NCBI GenBank assembly: GCA_020073375.1
Contig: JAIQFG010000044.1
Location: 1 to 42,503 of the forward strand
DNA from: Terriglobia bacterium
Lineage (GTDB): Bacteria > Acidobacteriota > Terriglobia > Acidiferrales > UBA7541
Reading direction: 5' to 3'
Length of the DNA stretch: 42,503 nucleotides
The notes under the pieces were generated by a model. It was not told the DNA's origin. It did not search any database and was given only the letters and a program-made list of their open reading frames with translations. The position numbers and the translations under genes are program-made. This document shows positions 7,233 through 15,926 of this stretch, in pieces. Each line of letters starts with the position of its first letter. Position 1 is the first letter of the stretch.

Positions 7233-8963
7233 ATGGTGACTGAAAAGATCTCTTCGCGGATTGCCTATTTCTCCATGGAAATTGCCCTGGATCAGGCCAT
7301 TCCTTCCTATGGTGGCGGCCTGGGAATCCTGGCGGGAGACATGCTCCGCTCCGCGGCGGACCTGGAATTGCCCATCGTCGCGATCACTCTGGCGCATCGC
7401 AAAGGCTATTTCCGCCAGCACCTGGACGCGGAAGGGAATCAAACCGAGGAAGCCGACCCCTGGGATCCGGAAACCGTGTTGCAGGCGGCCGCGACCACAT
7501 TTACGGTTGAAATCGAGAATCGCGAAGTCCACGTTCGCGCCTGGCGCTATAGCGTCCATGGACTGTCCGGGTTCATCGTTCCCGTCTATCTGCTGGATAC
7601 CGACTTGCCGGAAAATTCCGAGTATGACCGCACTCTCACCGACACACTCTATGGCGGCGACCAGCGATACCGCATCTGCCAGGAGGTTTTGCTCGGCATG
7701 GGGGGCGTGAATTTGCTGCGGACCTTGGGCATCAAGGGAATCAACAGTTACCACATGAATGAAGGCCACGCCGCATTCCTCACACTCGCCCTGCTTGAAG
7801 AGACCCTCAAGCTTCGCAAATACACCGTTCCCGTTGAGGCCGACGTCGAAGTCGTCCGCCGCCGCTGCGTGTTTACCACGCACACCCCGGTCGAAGCAGG
7901 CCATGACCGCTTCCCCTGGGATTTGATTCGGCAGGTGCTGGGCGAAAGCAGAACCGACCTGCTCCATCAATCGGGTTTTGCCAACGCGAACGCACTCAAC
8001 ATGACCGACCTGGCCATCCATTTTTCCCGCTATGTTAACGGAGTGGCCATGCGCCACGGCGAAGTTTCCCAGAATATGTTCCCGCAATTTCCTATTCACG
8101 CCATCACCAACGGCGTGCACGCCGCTACCTGGGCTTCGCCCGCGTTTCACGATCTTTTCGACCGCCAAATTCCGGAATGGCGCCGCGACCCTGCCTACAT
8201 GCGATACGCCGTCGGGATTTCACTCGACGAAATTCGCAAGGCGCATTGCCTGGCCAAAGCCGCTCTCATCAAGGAAGTTCAGAAGCGCAGCGGAATGCTG
8301 CTCGACGAATCCGTCCTCACCATCGGCTTCGCACGCCGCGCCGCCACCTACAAGCGGGCCGATTTGCTGTTCAAGGACATCGGCCGCCTCAAATACATCG
8401 CCTCCTCGGCCGGCCCCATCCAGATCTTGTACGCCGGAAAAGCCCACCCGCACGATGGCGGCGGAAAAGAACTCATCCATCGCGTCATTCAGGCCGCCGC
8501 CGGCCTTAAGGACTCCATTAAGATCGTGTACCTGGAAAATTACAACATGGCCCTGGCCAAGTTCATCATCTCCGGCGTCGATCTTTGGCTGAATACGCCG
8601 CAGCGCCCCCAGGAAGCCTCCGGCACCAGCGGCATGAAAGCCGCTCTCAACGGCATCCCCAGCCTCAGCGTGCTCGACGGCTGGTGGGTCGAGGGCTGCG
8701 TCGAAGGCGTCACCGGATGGGCCATCGGCTATGACACCAAAGCGGACGGGGACGAGTCTGCCGCAGAAAGCGCCTCACTCTACGACAAACTCGAGCGCCA
8801 GATCATCCCCATGTTCTACCGCGCCCCCGAAGCCTACGCAGAAGTCATGCGCTCCTGCATCTCCCTGAACGCCAGCTTCTTCAACACCCACCGCATGTTG
8901 AGCCAGTACAAAGCCAACGCCTATTCCCCCCGCGCCCTCATCAAAATGGCCCAGGAAGTGTGA
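7233..8963 (+). CDS. glgP: Alpha-glucan (glycogen/maltodextrin) phosphorylase, short form
   Basis: 576 residues. The enzyme removes glucose-1-phosphate from the ends of alpha-1,4-glucans using pyridoxal phosphate. Visible family blocks are RIAYFSMEIALDQAIPSYGGGLGILAGDMLRSAADL at the N terminus, HMNEGHAAF, FTTHTPVEAGHD, ITNGVHAATW, GFARRAATYKRADLL, and the PLP block EASGTSGMKAALNG with Lys469. It belongs to the short alpha-glucan phosphorylases, which lack the regulatory insertions of the long GlgP type. The start at 7233 places the conserved SRIAYFSMEIAL eight residues in; an in-frame ATG at 7194 would add 13 residues. No glycogen genes are adjacent, and neighbours on both sides are minus-strand genes. 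Confidence 0.93.
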   Translation: MVTEKISSRIAYFSMEIALDQAIPSYGGGLGILAGDMLRSAADLELPIVAITLAHRKGYFRQHLDAEGNQTEEADPWDPETVLQAAATTFTVEIENREVHVRAWRYSVHGLSGFIVPVYLLDTDLPENSEYDRTLTDTLYGGDQRYRICQEVLLGMGGVNLLRTLGIKGINSYHMNEGHAAFLTLALLEETLKLRKYTVPVEADVEVVRRRCVFTTHTPVEAGHDRFPWDLIRQVLGESRTDLLHQSGFANANALNMTDLAIHFSRYVNGVAMRHGEVSQNMFPQFPIHAITNGVHAATWASPAFHDLFDRQIPEWRRDPAYMRYAVGISLDEIRKAHCLAKAALIKEVQKRSGMLLDESVLTIGFARRAATYKRADLLFKDIGRLKYIASSAGPIQILYAGKAHPHDGGGKELIHRVIQAAAGLKDSIKIVYLENYNMALAKFIISGVDLWLNTPQRPQEASGTSGMKAALNGIPSLSVLDGWWVEGCVEGVTGWAIGYDTKADGDESAAESASLYDKLERQIIPMFYRAPEAYAEVMRSCISLNASFFNTHRMLSQYKANAYSPRALIKMAQEV

Positions 8964-9177
8964 CCCCCGCTAGGCAAACGGAACCCGGCCGCACCCCACC
9001 ATCAGCGCGAAGTTCCGACCCCAACCAGCATCCGCAATTTTGAAAATGGATTCTCTACTGGCCGCTATTCCTCGACCCGGGTTCAACCCCGCCGGAACTT
9101 GAATTTACGTGGATAGAGATTGCAGGAAACTCATTTCGTACGCGCACCTTGCGGAACTTCAGCCCAAGCCGCCTATA

Positions 9178-9243
9178 CCCGACCCTCAAATTCAACTCAG
9201 AGATTTCCGATTCTCAACTCTCGAATTTCGATTTTCAAATCCT
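9178..9243. repeat. AT-rich low-complexity stretch
   Basis: Inside an otherwise empty 271-base gap after the phosphorylase gene lies a run of short CTCAAATTC, CGATTCTCAACTC and TCGATTTTCAAAT variants. It resembles the longer stretch at 37,969-38,103, including the shared CTCAACTC. Its right end overlaps the last codons of the SnoaL-like gene (stop at 9235-9237). No gene or clear terminator is visible in the rest of the gap. Confidence 0.5.
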
Positions 9244-9834
9244 TCCCCCCGCGAGCCACTCTTTCCCCTTTGCATAAAGCGCCTCCGCCTCCGCCCCTCT
9301 CAGCCCAGGCATGTCCGTCTTCACCTGAAACCCCAAACTCGACTGCAGATACGCCAGATGCCGGTACCCCTCCGGAAACTGGCTAAGAATCTTTGGATCG
9401 AGCCTCACCGTGGCCGACGGATCCACCGGATCCATCCTGTCTTTCTCATAAAACAGCCGCCGCAGCACAATCGCCCATCGCCCGCCGCGCTTCTCGAAAA
9501 AATCGTAGAACCGCCCTGTGCACAGAACGTCCACCAGAACGTCATGCACCACGGCCCGCTGCGAAATCGTCATCTTGGTCTGCGCAATCGCCCGCGCCCC
9601 CGCCACTTCCACCGACGTCCCTCCCAGCAAATGCAGAATGCTCACGCCCCGCTTCCACCCTTCCTGATTCACGCGGATAAATTCCTCATACGGCCCTTGA
9701 AACCACGTCGCCATCATCACGCCTTCCTCGTGCCACACTGTCCGAAACCGTTCCCAATCCCCCGAATCCCTCCACACCGCCCAATTCTCCACCACTTCCT
9801 TAATCGCCAGCACATCCATCATCCGCTCGTCCAT
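9235..9834 (-). CDS. SnoaL/NTF2-like fold protein
   Basis: 199 residues. An N-terminal helix, LAIKEVVENWAVWRDSGDWERFRTVWHEEGVM, and the strands that follow match the NTF2-like cone fold of the SnoaL and ring-hydroxylating-dioxygenase-beta group. The WRDSGDWE.F...W pattern is the usual helix 1-2 signature. The last 60 residues (about 140-199) go beyond a single NTF2 domain and look like a C-terminal extension. No signal peptide is present. Members bind or isomerise small hydrophobic ligands, and the substrate is unknown. The start ATG at 9834 has GGAG five bases upstream. An inverted-repeat pair separates it from the upstream dienelactone hydrolase gene on the same strand. Confidence 0.75.
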   Translation of the reverse strand: MDERMMDVLAIKEVVENWAVWRDSGDWERFRTVWHEEGVMMATWFQGPYEEFIRVNQEGWKRGVSILHLLGGTSVEVAGARAIAQTKMTISQRAVVHDVLVDVLCTGRFYDFFEKRGGRWAIVLRRLFYEKDRMDPVDPSATVRLDPKILSQFPEGYRHLAYLQSSLGFQVKTDMPGLRGAEAEALYAKGKEWLAGGRI

Positions 9835-9851
9835 AATTTCTCCGCCCTTTT

Positions 9852-9983
9852 ATCCACAGATAAACACTGATAAACACCGATAAGAAAACTCAAAATGACT
9901 CATTTCACCTTGAACCATCTTCAATCCTTGCAGTTTTTCTTTCCTTCGTTTTTATCAGTGTTTATCTGTGTTCATCTGTGGAT
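9852..9983. repeat. Inverted repeat pair with 10-base internal period
   Basis: The 31-base arms at 9852-9882 and 9953-9983 are reverse complements with 4 mismatches and a 70-base spacer. Each arm is itself about three copies of a 10-base unit (CACNGATAAA). The left arm reads CACAGATAAA, CACTGATAAA, CACCGATAAG. The element fills the gap between the dienelactone hydrolase gene and the SnoaL-like gene. Confidence 0.85.
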
Positions 9984-10005
9984 TCAAGCTTTCGCGTTGC
10001 GTCGC

Positions 10006-10719
10006 TCACTTCACATAGCTCGCCAGAAACCGCAACGCCAGATCCCACGACTGCTTCGCGGGCGCTTCCCGGTACGCGCCGGTCACGTCGCGGAAGAATC
10101 CGTGGTCGGCGTCGGAAAATTCCACGTTAACGTAGGTTTTCTTCGCCGCCTTCATCGCGTCCGTAACGGCGCGCACCTGCTCCGCCGTAATATGCGCGTC
10201 CTGCACGCCCCAGAAGAAAAGTATCGGCCCATGCTGCTCAGCCGCGCGCGGCAGCAGCCCCGGCGCGATCCCTCCCCCGTAGTACGAAATCGCCGCCTTC
10301 AGCGGCAGCGCCGAATTGGCCAGGAAAGACGTCCTTCCCCCCATGCAATATCCCACGCTGGCCGTGGCATTCGGCAGCACGCGCGGATTCTTCTGCAGCC
10401 AGTCGAACGCCGCACGCGCGTCAGCGATCAACCCTTCCGGTGTCAGCGCCTGCAGGTGCGGCATCACCGAAGGGAAATCCGTGTACGATCCGTCAAACCC
10501 CGGCGCCGTCCGGTGAAACAGTTCCGGCGCAATCGTCACGTATCCTTGCTGCGCGAACCGCTCAGCCACGTCCCGGATGTGCGCGTTCACGCCGAACGCT
10601 TCCTGAAACACAAGCAGCCCCGGCAGTTTGCCGCCTTCGGCCGGCATCGCCGCATAAGCGTCCATGGACGTGCCGTCCGCCACCTGCAGAGTTAATTTCT
10701 CCGTGCGCAATGTGCTCAT
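10006..10719 (-). CDS. Dienelactone hydrolase family protein
   Basis: 237 residues with an alpha/beta-hydrolase fold. The catalytic nucleophile is Cys125 in GYCMGG, with Asp174 (GVQDAH) and His206 (DADHGF) completing the Cys-Asp-His triad typical of dienelactone hydrolase. Glu40 (QEAFG) corresponds to the activating Glu of that family. The enzymes hydrolyse lactones such as dienelactone in aromatic degradation, but no ring-cleavage genes are nearby, so another ester or lactone is likely. The start ATG at 10719 has GAGGAGGAACT directly upstream, which decides it over an in-frame ATG at 10806. No signal peptide is seen, so it is probably cytoplasmic. Confidence 0.9.
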   Translation of the reverse strand: MSTLRTEKLTLQVADGTSMDAYAAMPAEGGKLPGLLVFQEAFGVNAHIRDVAERFAQQGYVTIAPELFHRTAPGFDGSYTDFPSVMPHLQALTPEGLIADARAAFDWLQKNPRVLPNATASVGYCMGGRTSFLANSALPLKAAISYYGGGIAPGLLPRAAEQHGPILFFWGVQDAHITAEQVRAVTDAMKAAKKTYVNVEFSDADHGFFRDVTGAYREAPAKQSWDLALRFLASYVK

Positions 10720-10964
10720 AGTTCCTCCTCGGATGTCTTGGGGTAGGAAAGCGGACACATCATAGCCATTGTCGGCAAAAATTTCGAGCGCCGATGCGCA
10801 AATCACGGAGCTTGCACCGCTTCGTACAGTCGGCCTTCGCTTGTCCCTTACCTGTCCCGCCGTACCATTGACCCTGCCGCCCCGCCCTCCTAGCCTGAGG
10901 TCAGGCGAGGAGTGCCTTCATCTGTCCCACAAGAGGGCTTCATCGTCCACTGAGGGGATCTGTA

Positions 10965-11345
10965 ATGGTTGAATTTCGGCCCAGGCACGCACCTATCATT
11001 CCGGGCAGGGTCAAGGCCACGGTCGCGGAATCGACTCTACGCGACGGCAGTGAAAAGCGCCGCGGTGTGCGTCTCAATTCGCGCGTGCCGGTGGCCGTGG
11101 AATGGGAATCGGCCGGCGAGCCGCACCGCGGCGAAGCGCAAACGCGCGTCGTCGGGCCCTACGGTTGCCTTGTCGTTCTAGCACAGGATTTGCACGTCAA
11201 GCAGCAGGTTCAAGTGACGAATTTGGTGAGCAAACAATCCAATCTCGCCGTCATCGTCTGGCGTGGCAACGAACGCGCCGAAGGCTGGGAACTGGGCATC
11301 GAGTTAATAAACCCGCAAATGGGTTTCTGGGGAGTGGACCTGTGA
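10965..11345 (+). CDS. PilZ-like domain protein, first of an overlapping pair
   Basis: 126 residues. A basic N-terminal stretch leads to EKRRGVRLNSRVPVAVEWES, which resembles the RxxxR segment of PilZ domains, followed by a beta-barrel-like run ending in GWELGIELINPQMGFWGVDL. PilZ domains bind cyclic di-GMP through RxxxR and a later D/NxSxxG motif. In the second position this protein has RVVGPYG, so binding is doubtful. The TGA overlaps the GTG start of the next gene (GTGA), so the two are translationally coupled. The start at 10965 follows GAGGGG at a workable distance. Confidence 0.75.
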   Translation: MVEFRPRHAPIIPGRVKATVAESTLRDGSEKRRGVRLNSRVPVAVEWESAGEPHRGEAQTRVVGPYGCLVVLAQDLHVKQQVQVTNLVSKQSNLAVIVWRGNERAEGWELGIELINPQMGFWGVDL

Positions 11346-11722
11346 CACCACCTAAAGAATTGTCGGCGGACCGCGCAACAGCACTGCTCGCCGGAGAAGA
11401 ACGCCGCCGCAGCCAGCGCGTCATCATTCGCGTCCCGGTCGCTCTCGAAGCCACCATCCTGGGACAGAAAGTGAAAGCCGACGCCTTCACCGTCGCCGTC
11501 AATATTCACGGCGCCATGGTCCTGTGCCAGCGATCGTTCGACGCGGAAGTAAGGCTCGAAATGCGCAATGAACGAACCAACGAGCGCATCGGCGTCCGTG
11601 TCACGCGCGCCCCCCGAGAATCCGCCGAGGGCTACCTGATTCCGCTTGAATTTGTCGACCCCTCGCCCAGATTCTGGCAAATTTCGTTTCCGCCCGAGAA
11701 CTGGAAGTCGTCCGGCCTGTAA
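11342..11722 (+). CDS. PilZ-like domain protein, second of the pair
   Basis: 126 residues. The start is GTG at 11342, overlapping the previous stop and preceded by GGGGAG. The frame stays open to 11102, but only through the neighbouring gene. ERRRSQRVIIRVPVALEA supplies the RxxxR-type segment; the D/NxSxxG position reads VNIHGAM, which lacks the Ser and the final spacing. The C-terminal GYLIPLEFVDPSPRFWQISFP parallels the end of its partner (ELGIELINPQMGFWGVDL), so the pair probably arose by duplication. The products may form a heterodimer; this is inferred from the coupling and similarity. Confidence 0.75.
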   Translation: MTPPKELSADRATALLAGEERRRSQRVIIRVPVALEATILGQKVKADAFTVAVNIHGAMVLCQRSFDAEVRLEMRNERTNERIGVRVTRAPRESAEGYLIPLEFVDPSPRFWQISFPPENWKSSGL

Positions 11723-12029
11723 ACATTCTTCGCAATTCGCCCGGCCGCGCCTCAGCCCGCGGTGCCGGGCTTCACCTCTTCACCAAGGTAACTTACAGGG
11801 TACGTGCCATTCCTTCTTAATGGAATTCCCGCGAAGCCCCGCCTACCCTTGCATGTGCGTGGAGTGCAGCCTGCAAGGTTCCAATTTTTCGAGAAAACCC
11901 GGAACCAATTCCTGCATCCAACGGAACTGATAGGAGGCGCATTTCGCCTCGTTGTGCGCCAACCAGCCTTTCATAGCGGGTTTCTTGCGGTTGGGGTCTG
12001 TCATCATCCTAGCGTTGCCAGAGGGTATC
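11723..12029 (+). other. Non-coding gap before the first sedolisin gene
   Basis: About 307 bases. The frame of the protease is open from a TTG at 11952, but that part has no coding look. I see no repeat family member, RNA gene or clear promoter here. Confidence 0.4.
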
Positions 12030-15000
12030 GTGAAAACGTCCTTTTCCGAGAGTGTGTCCATTCTCCATCAGCCATATCGCGAAAATAATCTCCCAGCCGC
12101 CCCCCGCGATTCTCGCCGTGCCCCGGCGCGTTTCCGGCGCGCCGCGACCGTTGCCGCCGCGCTGGCGCTTTTCGCCCCGCTCGGCGTTTTCGCGCAAACG
12201 AATCCCGTCCGCCCCCGAGTCACCGATCGCGTGAACTTGTCCCAAATGACGGTGCTCACCGGCGGCACGCACCCTCTGGCGCGCGCGCAATTCGACCGCG
12301 GCGCCGCACCCGCGGACCTGCCCATGAACCGCATCATGCTGGTCCTGAAGCGCAGCCCCGAGCAGGAATCCGCCCTGCAGGATTTGCTCATCCAGCAGCA
12401 GACCGCTGCGTCCCCCAATTTTCACAAGTGGCTCACGCCCGACCAGTTCGGCCAGCAATTCGGCCCCGCCGACGCTGACATCCAGGCCGTGACCTCCTGG
12501 CTCGCGTCCTTCGGCTTTCAATCCATCAGCGTTTCCCGCGGCCGCACCACCGTCGAATTTTCCGGCACCGCTTCCCAGGTCGCCACCGCACTGCACGCGC
12601 CCATTCACCAGTACATCGTCAACGGGGAATCGCACTGGGCCAATTCCAGCGACCCGCAAATTCCCGCCGCCCTCGCGCCGGTAATTTCCGGCTTCGTCTC
12701 GCTTCACAATTTTCGCGCCAAGCCCGCGCTGGCCCGCTCCCCACGCCAGGTGCCAGCGTCGTTCAAGGCCGGTGAAAGGCCGCAAGTCAATTTCACGGAC
12801 GGCTCTCACGGCCTGGGGCCCGCCGATTTCAACACCATCTATAACGTCAACCCGGTAACCATGACCGGCGCCGACGCCACTATCGGCGTCATCGCTGACT
12901 CGAACATTCACGTCCAGGACGTTTCCGATTTCCGCGGCCTGTTCGGCCTTTCCACCGGCAACCTGCCGCAAGTTATTTTGAACGGCCCCGATCCCGGCAT
13001 CGTTTCCGGCAACGAAGGCGAAGCCGTTCTGGACGCGACCTGGTCCGGCGCTGTCGCTCCCGCGGCCACCATCGATCTGGTCGTTTCCGAGGATACCGAT
13101 TCCAGTCAGGGCACCGACCTGTCGGCCGTCTACATCGTCAACAACAATCTGGCCGATGTCATGACCGAAAGTTTCAGCGCGTGTGAAACATTTTTCTCGT
13201 CAGGCGCGAACTTCTTTTCCAGCGTTGCCGAGCAGGCCGCCGCGCAGGGAATCTCTTTCCTGGTCGCCTCCGGCGATGGCGGCCCGGACAGCTGTGACGA
13301 TCCAAATATTCCACCCGCTACGACTGCCGCATCGGTCAACATCCTGGCATCCTCCTGGTACACCATGGCCGTCGGCGGCACAATGTTTAATGACACGGCA
13401 AACGCCAGCACCTACTGGAACGCAAATAACGGATCGAATGGCTCGTCCGCGAAGTCCTACATCCCCGAAAATGTCTGGAACGAAAGCTGCACCGTGGTGA
13501 GCGCGACTTGTCCAGGTATTGGACTTTGGTCCAGCGGGGGAGGGCAGAGCACCATCTTCGCCAAGCCCCCCTGGCAAACCGGCGTCAACGGCATTCCCAA
13601 CGTCAACTCGCGCTTCCTTCCCGACGTGGCCTTGACTTCCGCCGATCACGACGGCTACATCGTTTGCATGGATGCATCGTGCAGCGGAAGCAGCCCGAGC
13701 TTCTTCGTCTTCAGCGGCACATCCGCCTCGGTGCAAGCCTTCGGCGGAATCATGGCATTGGTCGTGCAAAAGGCAGGCCGGGTCGGCATCGCCAACATCA
13801 CGCTCTACAATCTCGCCCACACCCAGCAGACGGCCGGTACCTCGTGTAACGGTTCGAGCGTCCTTCCATCCGCCCCGCCCGCCGCCTCGTGCATTTTTAA
13901 CGATATAACCGTGGGAAATACGAATATCCCCGGTGAAACAGGTTTCAATGCCGCTGCCGGCTATGACGAAGCCACCGGCCTCGGCTCGGTCAACGTCACG
14001 AACCTTCTCAACGCTTGGACCACCGCCATCACCAAGGGAACCACCACGACTCTCAATCTCAACTCCGGAAATCCAGTCACCGTGACGCATGGGACGGCCG
14101 TGCCCTTCACCGTTACCGTCGCTCCGGTCTCGCCCGCAACCGGTACCCCGAGCGGCGACATTTCGTTGCTCGGGAATGCACTCGTCGGCGGTGGTGTCGA
14201 CTTCTTCCCTTTGGTGGGCGGCACTGTAACCAACAGCACCGTGTTTCTTCCCGGCGGAACTTATCCTGTCAAGGCTCACTACGAAGGCGACGGAAATTTC
14301 CTCGGCAGTGATTCTTCAACTACGCCAGTTACGGTCACTCCGGAAGCAAGCCGCACCACACTCGGCATCGTCGTGAACACGCCTTGCACGACCTCTACCT
14401 CCTTCGCTTATGGCTCTCCCTATATTCTCAGCGTGGCAGTCTCGGATTTGAGGTCGCTCCAAACGCCTTGCAATCCCCCGGAATTCGGCGCGCCTCCCTC
14501 CGGACTGGTGACTTTAACCGACACGGTAAATGGCAATCCGTCTCAGTTGGACGGAGGTAATTTCACGCTTAACAGTTTCGGATTTTTCGAGGACCAGCCC
14601 ATCCAGCTTCCCGTCGGCGTGCACACCATCAAGGCGACCTACGTCGGCGACAACAGTTTCATGACAAGCAATTCGACGATCACCGTCACCGTCACGCAGG
14701 CCGCCACCACTACTACCGTCGCCGCCAATTCCACGACCATTGCCTCCGGCGCCAATGTTCAGCTGACCGCGACCGTGGCCACGCAGAGCAACGCCGTGGC
14801 CAACGCCTCCCAGGAACCCACCGGCACCGTGCAGTTCTTTGTCGGCGGCGCGCCTCTCGGCAACCCCGTGACCGTCGCCGGCAGCGCGGCCTCCAACGGC
14901 TCTGCGCAGGCCACGGGTGCCGTGATCGTATCCACGCTCGCCAACGGCGCCAATTCCATCACCGCGAAATACAATGGCGACTCCAACTACGCCGCCAGCG

Positions 15001-15623
15001 CCACGTCACCTGCCATAACCGTCACCGTCGGATCGGCCGGCATCAACGTCACCCCCGGCTGTTCCAGCTCGACGATCACAATCTCGACGCCGGGCCAGTC
15101 CGGTTCCTGCCTAATCACCGTGACCGGAGCGAACAACTTCGCCGGCGCCGTCACCTTAACCTGCGGCGTCAGCAGCGCCCCGTCGAACGCATCCCATCCG
15201 CCGACCTGCGCCTTCGGCGCCCCCGGCTCAAACTTTACCGCCCCGAACACCATCACGTTGTCCGCGGGAGCTCCAGGCGGCAGCGCCACGCTCACAGTCA
15301 ACACCACCGCCGCAGCGAAAATCTTCGTGAATCCGTCGCGCCGCCCGCGCAATCCCAATTGGCTGCTAATCGCGGAATCTTTCGCCACGATCGCCTGCCT
15401 TTCGCTGTTCAGTCTTGCGGCGCGCAAGCGACGCGGCATGGTGCTCCTTGGTATCGCACTGTGTACCGTGATGTTCGTCGCGACCAGCTGCACCAGCGGC
15501 AACGGCGGCGGCACGGGTAACGTCAACCCCGGAACCACCGTCGGCACCTACACCATCACCGTAACGGCGACTCCCTCCGGCGCTGCCGCGCAGCAATCGC
15601 CCATCACGATCAACGTGCAATAG
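12030..15623 (+). CDS. Secreted sedolisin/kumamolisin (S53) protease with Ig-like tail
   Basis: About 1197 residues. Domains in order: a long signal region ending LGVFAQ (about 57), a pro-kumamolisin activation domain (about 70-230), an S53 peptidase domain (about 255-660), bacterial Ig-like repeats (about 670-1040), then a two-helix membrane module and a short beta tail. The catalytic tetrad is visible as Glu331 and Asp335 (GEAVLDATWSG), Asp416 (SGDGG) and Ser565 (SGTSAS). Calcium-site residues lie in FNDITVG...AAGYDEATGLG. Such enzymes cleave proteins at acid pH outside the cell. The start is probably GTG at 12030 behind AGAGGG; a TTG at 11952 is the alternative. The next gene is a paralogue. 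Confidence 0.88.
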   Translation: MKTSFSESVSILHQPYRENNLPAAPRDSRRAPARFRRAATVAAALALFAPLGVFAQTNPVRPRVTDRVNLSQMTVLTGGTHPLARAQFDRGAAPADLPMNRIMLVLKRSPEQESALQDLLIQQQTAASPNFHKWLTPDQFGQQFGPADADIQAVTSWLASFGFQSISVSRGRTTVEFSGTASQVATALHAPIHQYIVNGESHWANSSDPQIPAALAPVISGFVSLHNFRAKPALARSPRQVPASFKAGERPQVNFTDGSHGLGPADFNTIYNVNPVTMTGADATIGVIADSNIHVQDVSDFRGLFGLSTGNLPQVILNGPDPGIVSGNEGEAVLDATWSGAVAPAATIDLVVSEDTDSSQGTDLSAVYIVNNNLADVMTESFSACETFFSSGANFFSSVAEQAAAQGISFLVASGDGGPDSCDDPNIPPATTAASVNILASSWYTMAVGGTMFNDTANASTYWNANNGSNGSSAKSYIPENVWNESCTVVSATCPGIGLWSSGGGQSTIFAKPPWQTGVNGIPNVNSRFLPDVALTSADHDGYIVCMDASCSGSSPSFFVFSGTSASVQAFGGIMALVVQKAGRVGIANITLYNLAHTQQTAGTSCNGSSVLPSAPPAASCIFNDITVGNTNIPGETGFNAAAGYDEATGLGSVNVTNLLNAWTTAITKGTTTTLNLNSGNPVTVTHGTAVPFTVTVAPVSPATGTPSGDISLLGNALVGGGVDFFPLVGGTVTNSTVFLPGGTYPVKAHYEGDGNFLGSDSSTTPVTVTPEASRTTLGIVVNTPCTTSTSFAYGSPYILSVAVSDLRSLQTPCNPPEFGAPPSGLVTLTDTVNGNPSQLDGGNFTLNSFGFFEDQPIQLPVGVHTIKATYVGDNSFMTSNSTITVTVTQAATTTTVAANSTTIASGANVQLTATVATQSNAVANASQEPTGTVQFFVGGAPLGNPVTVAGSAASNGSAQATGAVIVSTLANGANSITAKYNGDSNYAASATSPAITVTVGSAGINVTPGCSSSTITISTPGQSGSCLITVTGANNFAGAVTLTCGVSSAPSNASHPPTCAFGAPGSNFTAPNTITLSAGAPGGSATLTVNTTAAAKIFVNPSRRPRNPNWLLIAESFATIACLSLFSLAARKRRGMVLLGIALCTVMFVATSCTSGNGGGTGNVNPGTTVGTYTITVTATPSGAAAQQSPITINVQ

Positions 15624-15926
15624 ATTCTGCTCGTTTCAGCCCGGTAGGACAGACAAGAGTGTCTGTCCTACTCAAACCCAGGTCCAAATCGAAGCGCGGG
15701 CGAATCCCGTCGTCCCAACTCGAAACTCGAAGCCAAGAAACGCCAAATCCCCGCCCCTACTTTTTTTCCCCAGGCCGCACAAGTCCCGGAACAGAACATC
15801 CCGCAACCGAATGAAAATATGACTCTTGGTAATAACTTTCCTACGCGATTGACGCGCCTACCACCCCACCCTTGAACACACACCAATTAGCTGGAAAGTG
15901 GCTCATCGCGTGCATCCCCTCACTTC
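15624..15926. other. Gap between the two protease genes
   Basis: 303 bases that hold only the perfect hairpin at 15,644-15,671. No gene or clear promoter is visible, although a run of T at about 15,762-15,768 and an AT-rich patch near 15,810-15,835 could belong to the promoter of the second protease. Confidence 0.5.
15644..15671. repeat. Perfect 12-bp hairpin of the GTAGGACAG family
   Basis: GTAGGACAGACA and its exact complement flank the loop AGAG, 21 bases after the first sedolisin stop. The sequence matches the arms of the inverted pair at 26,001-26,077. No T-run follows, so it is a weak terminator candidate. Confidence 0.85.
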
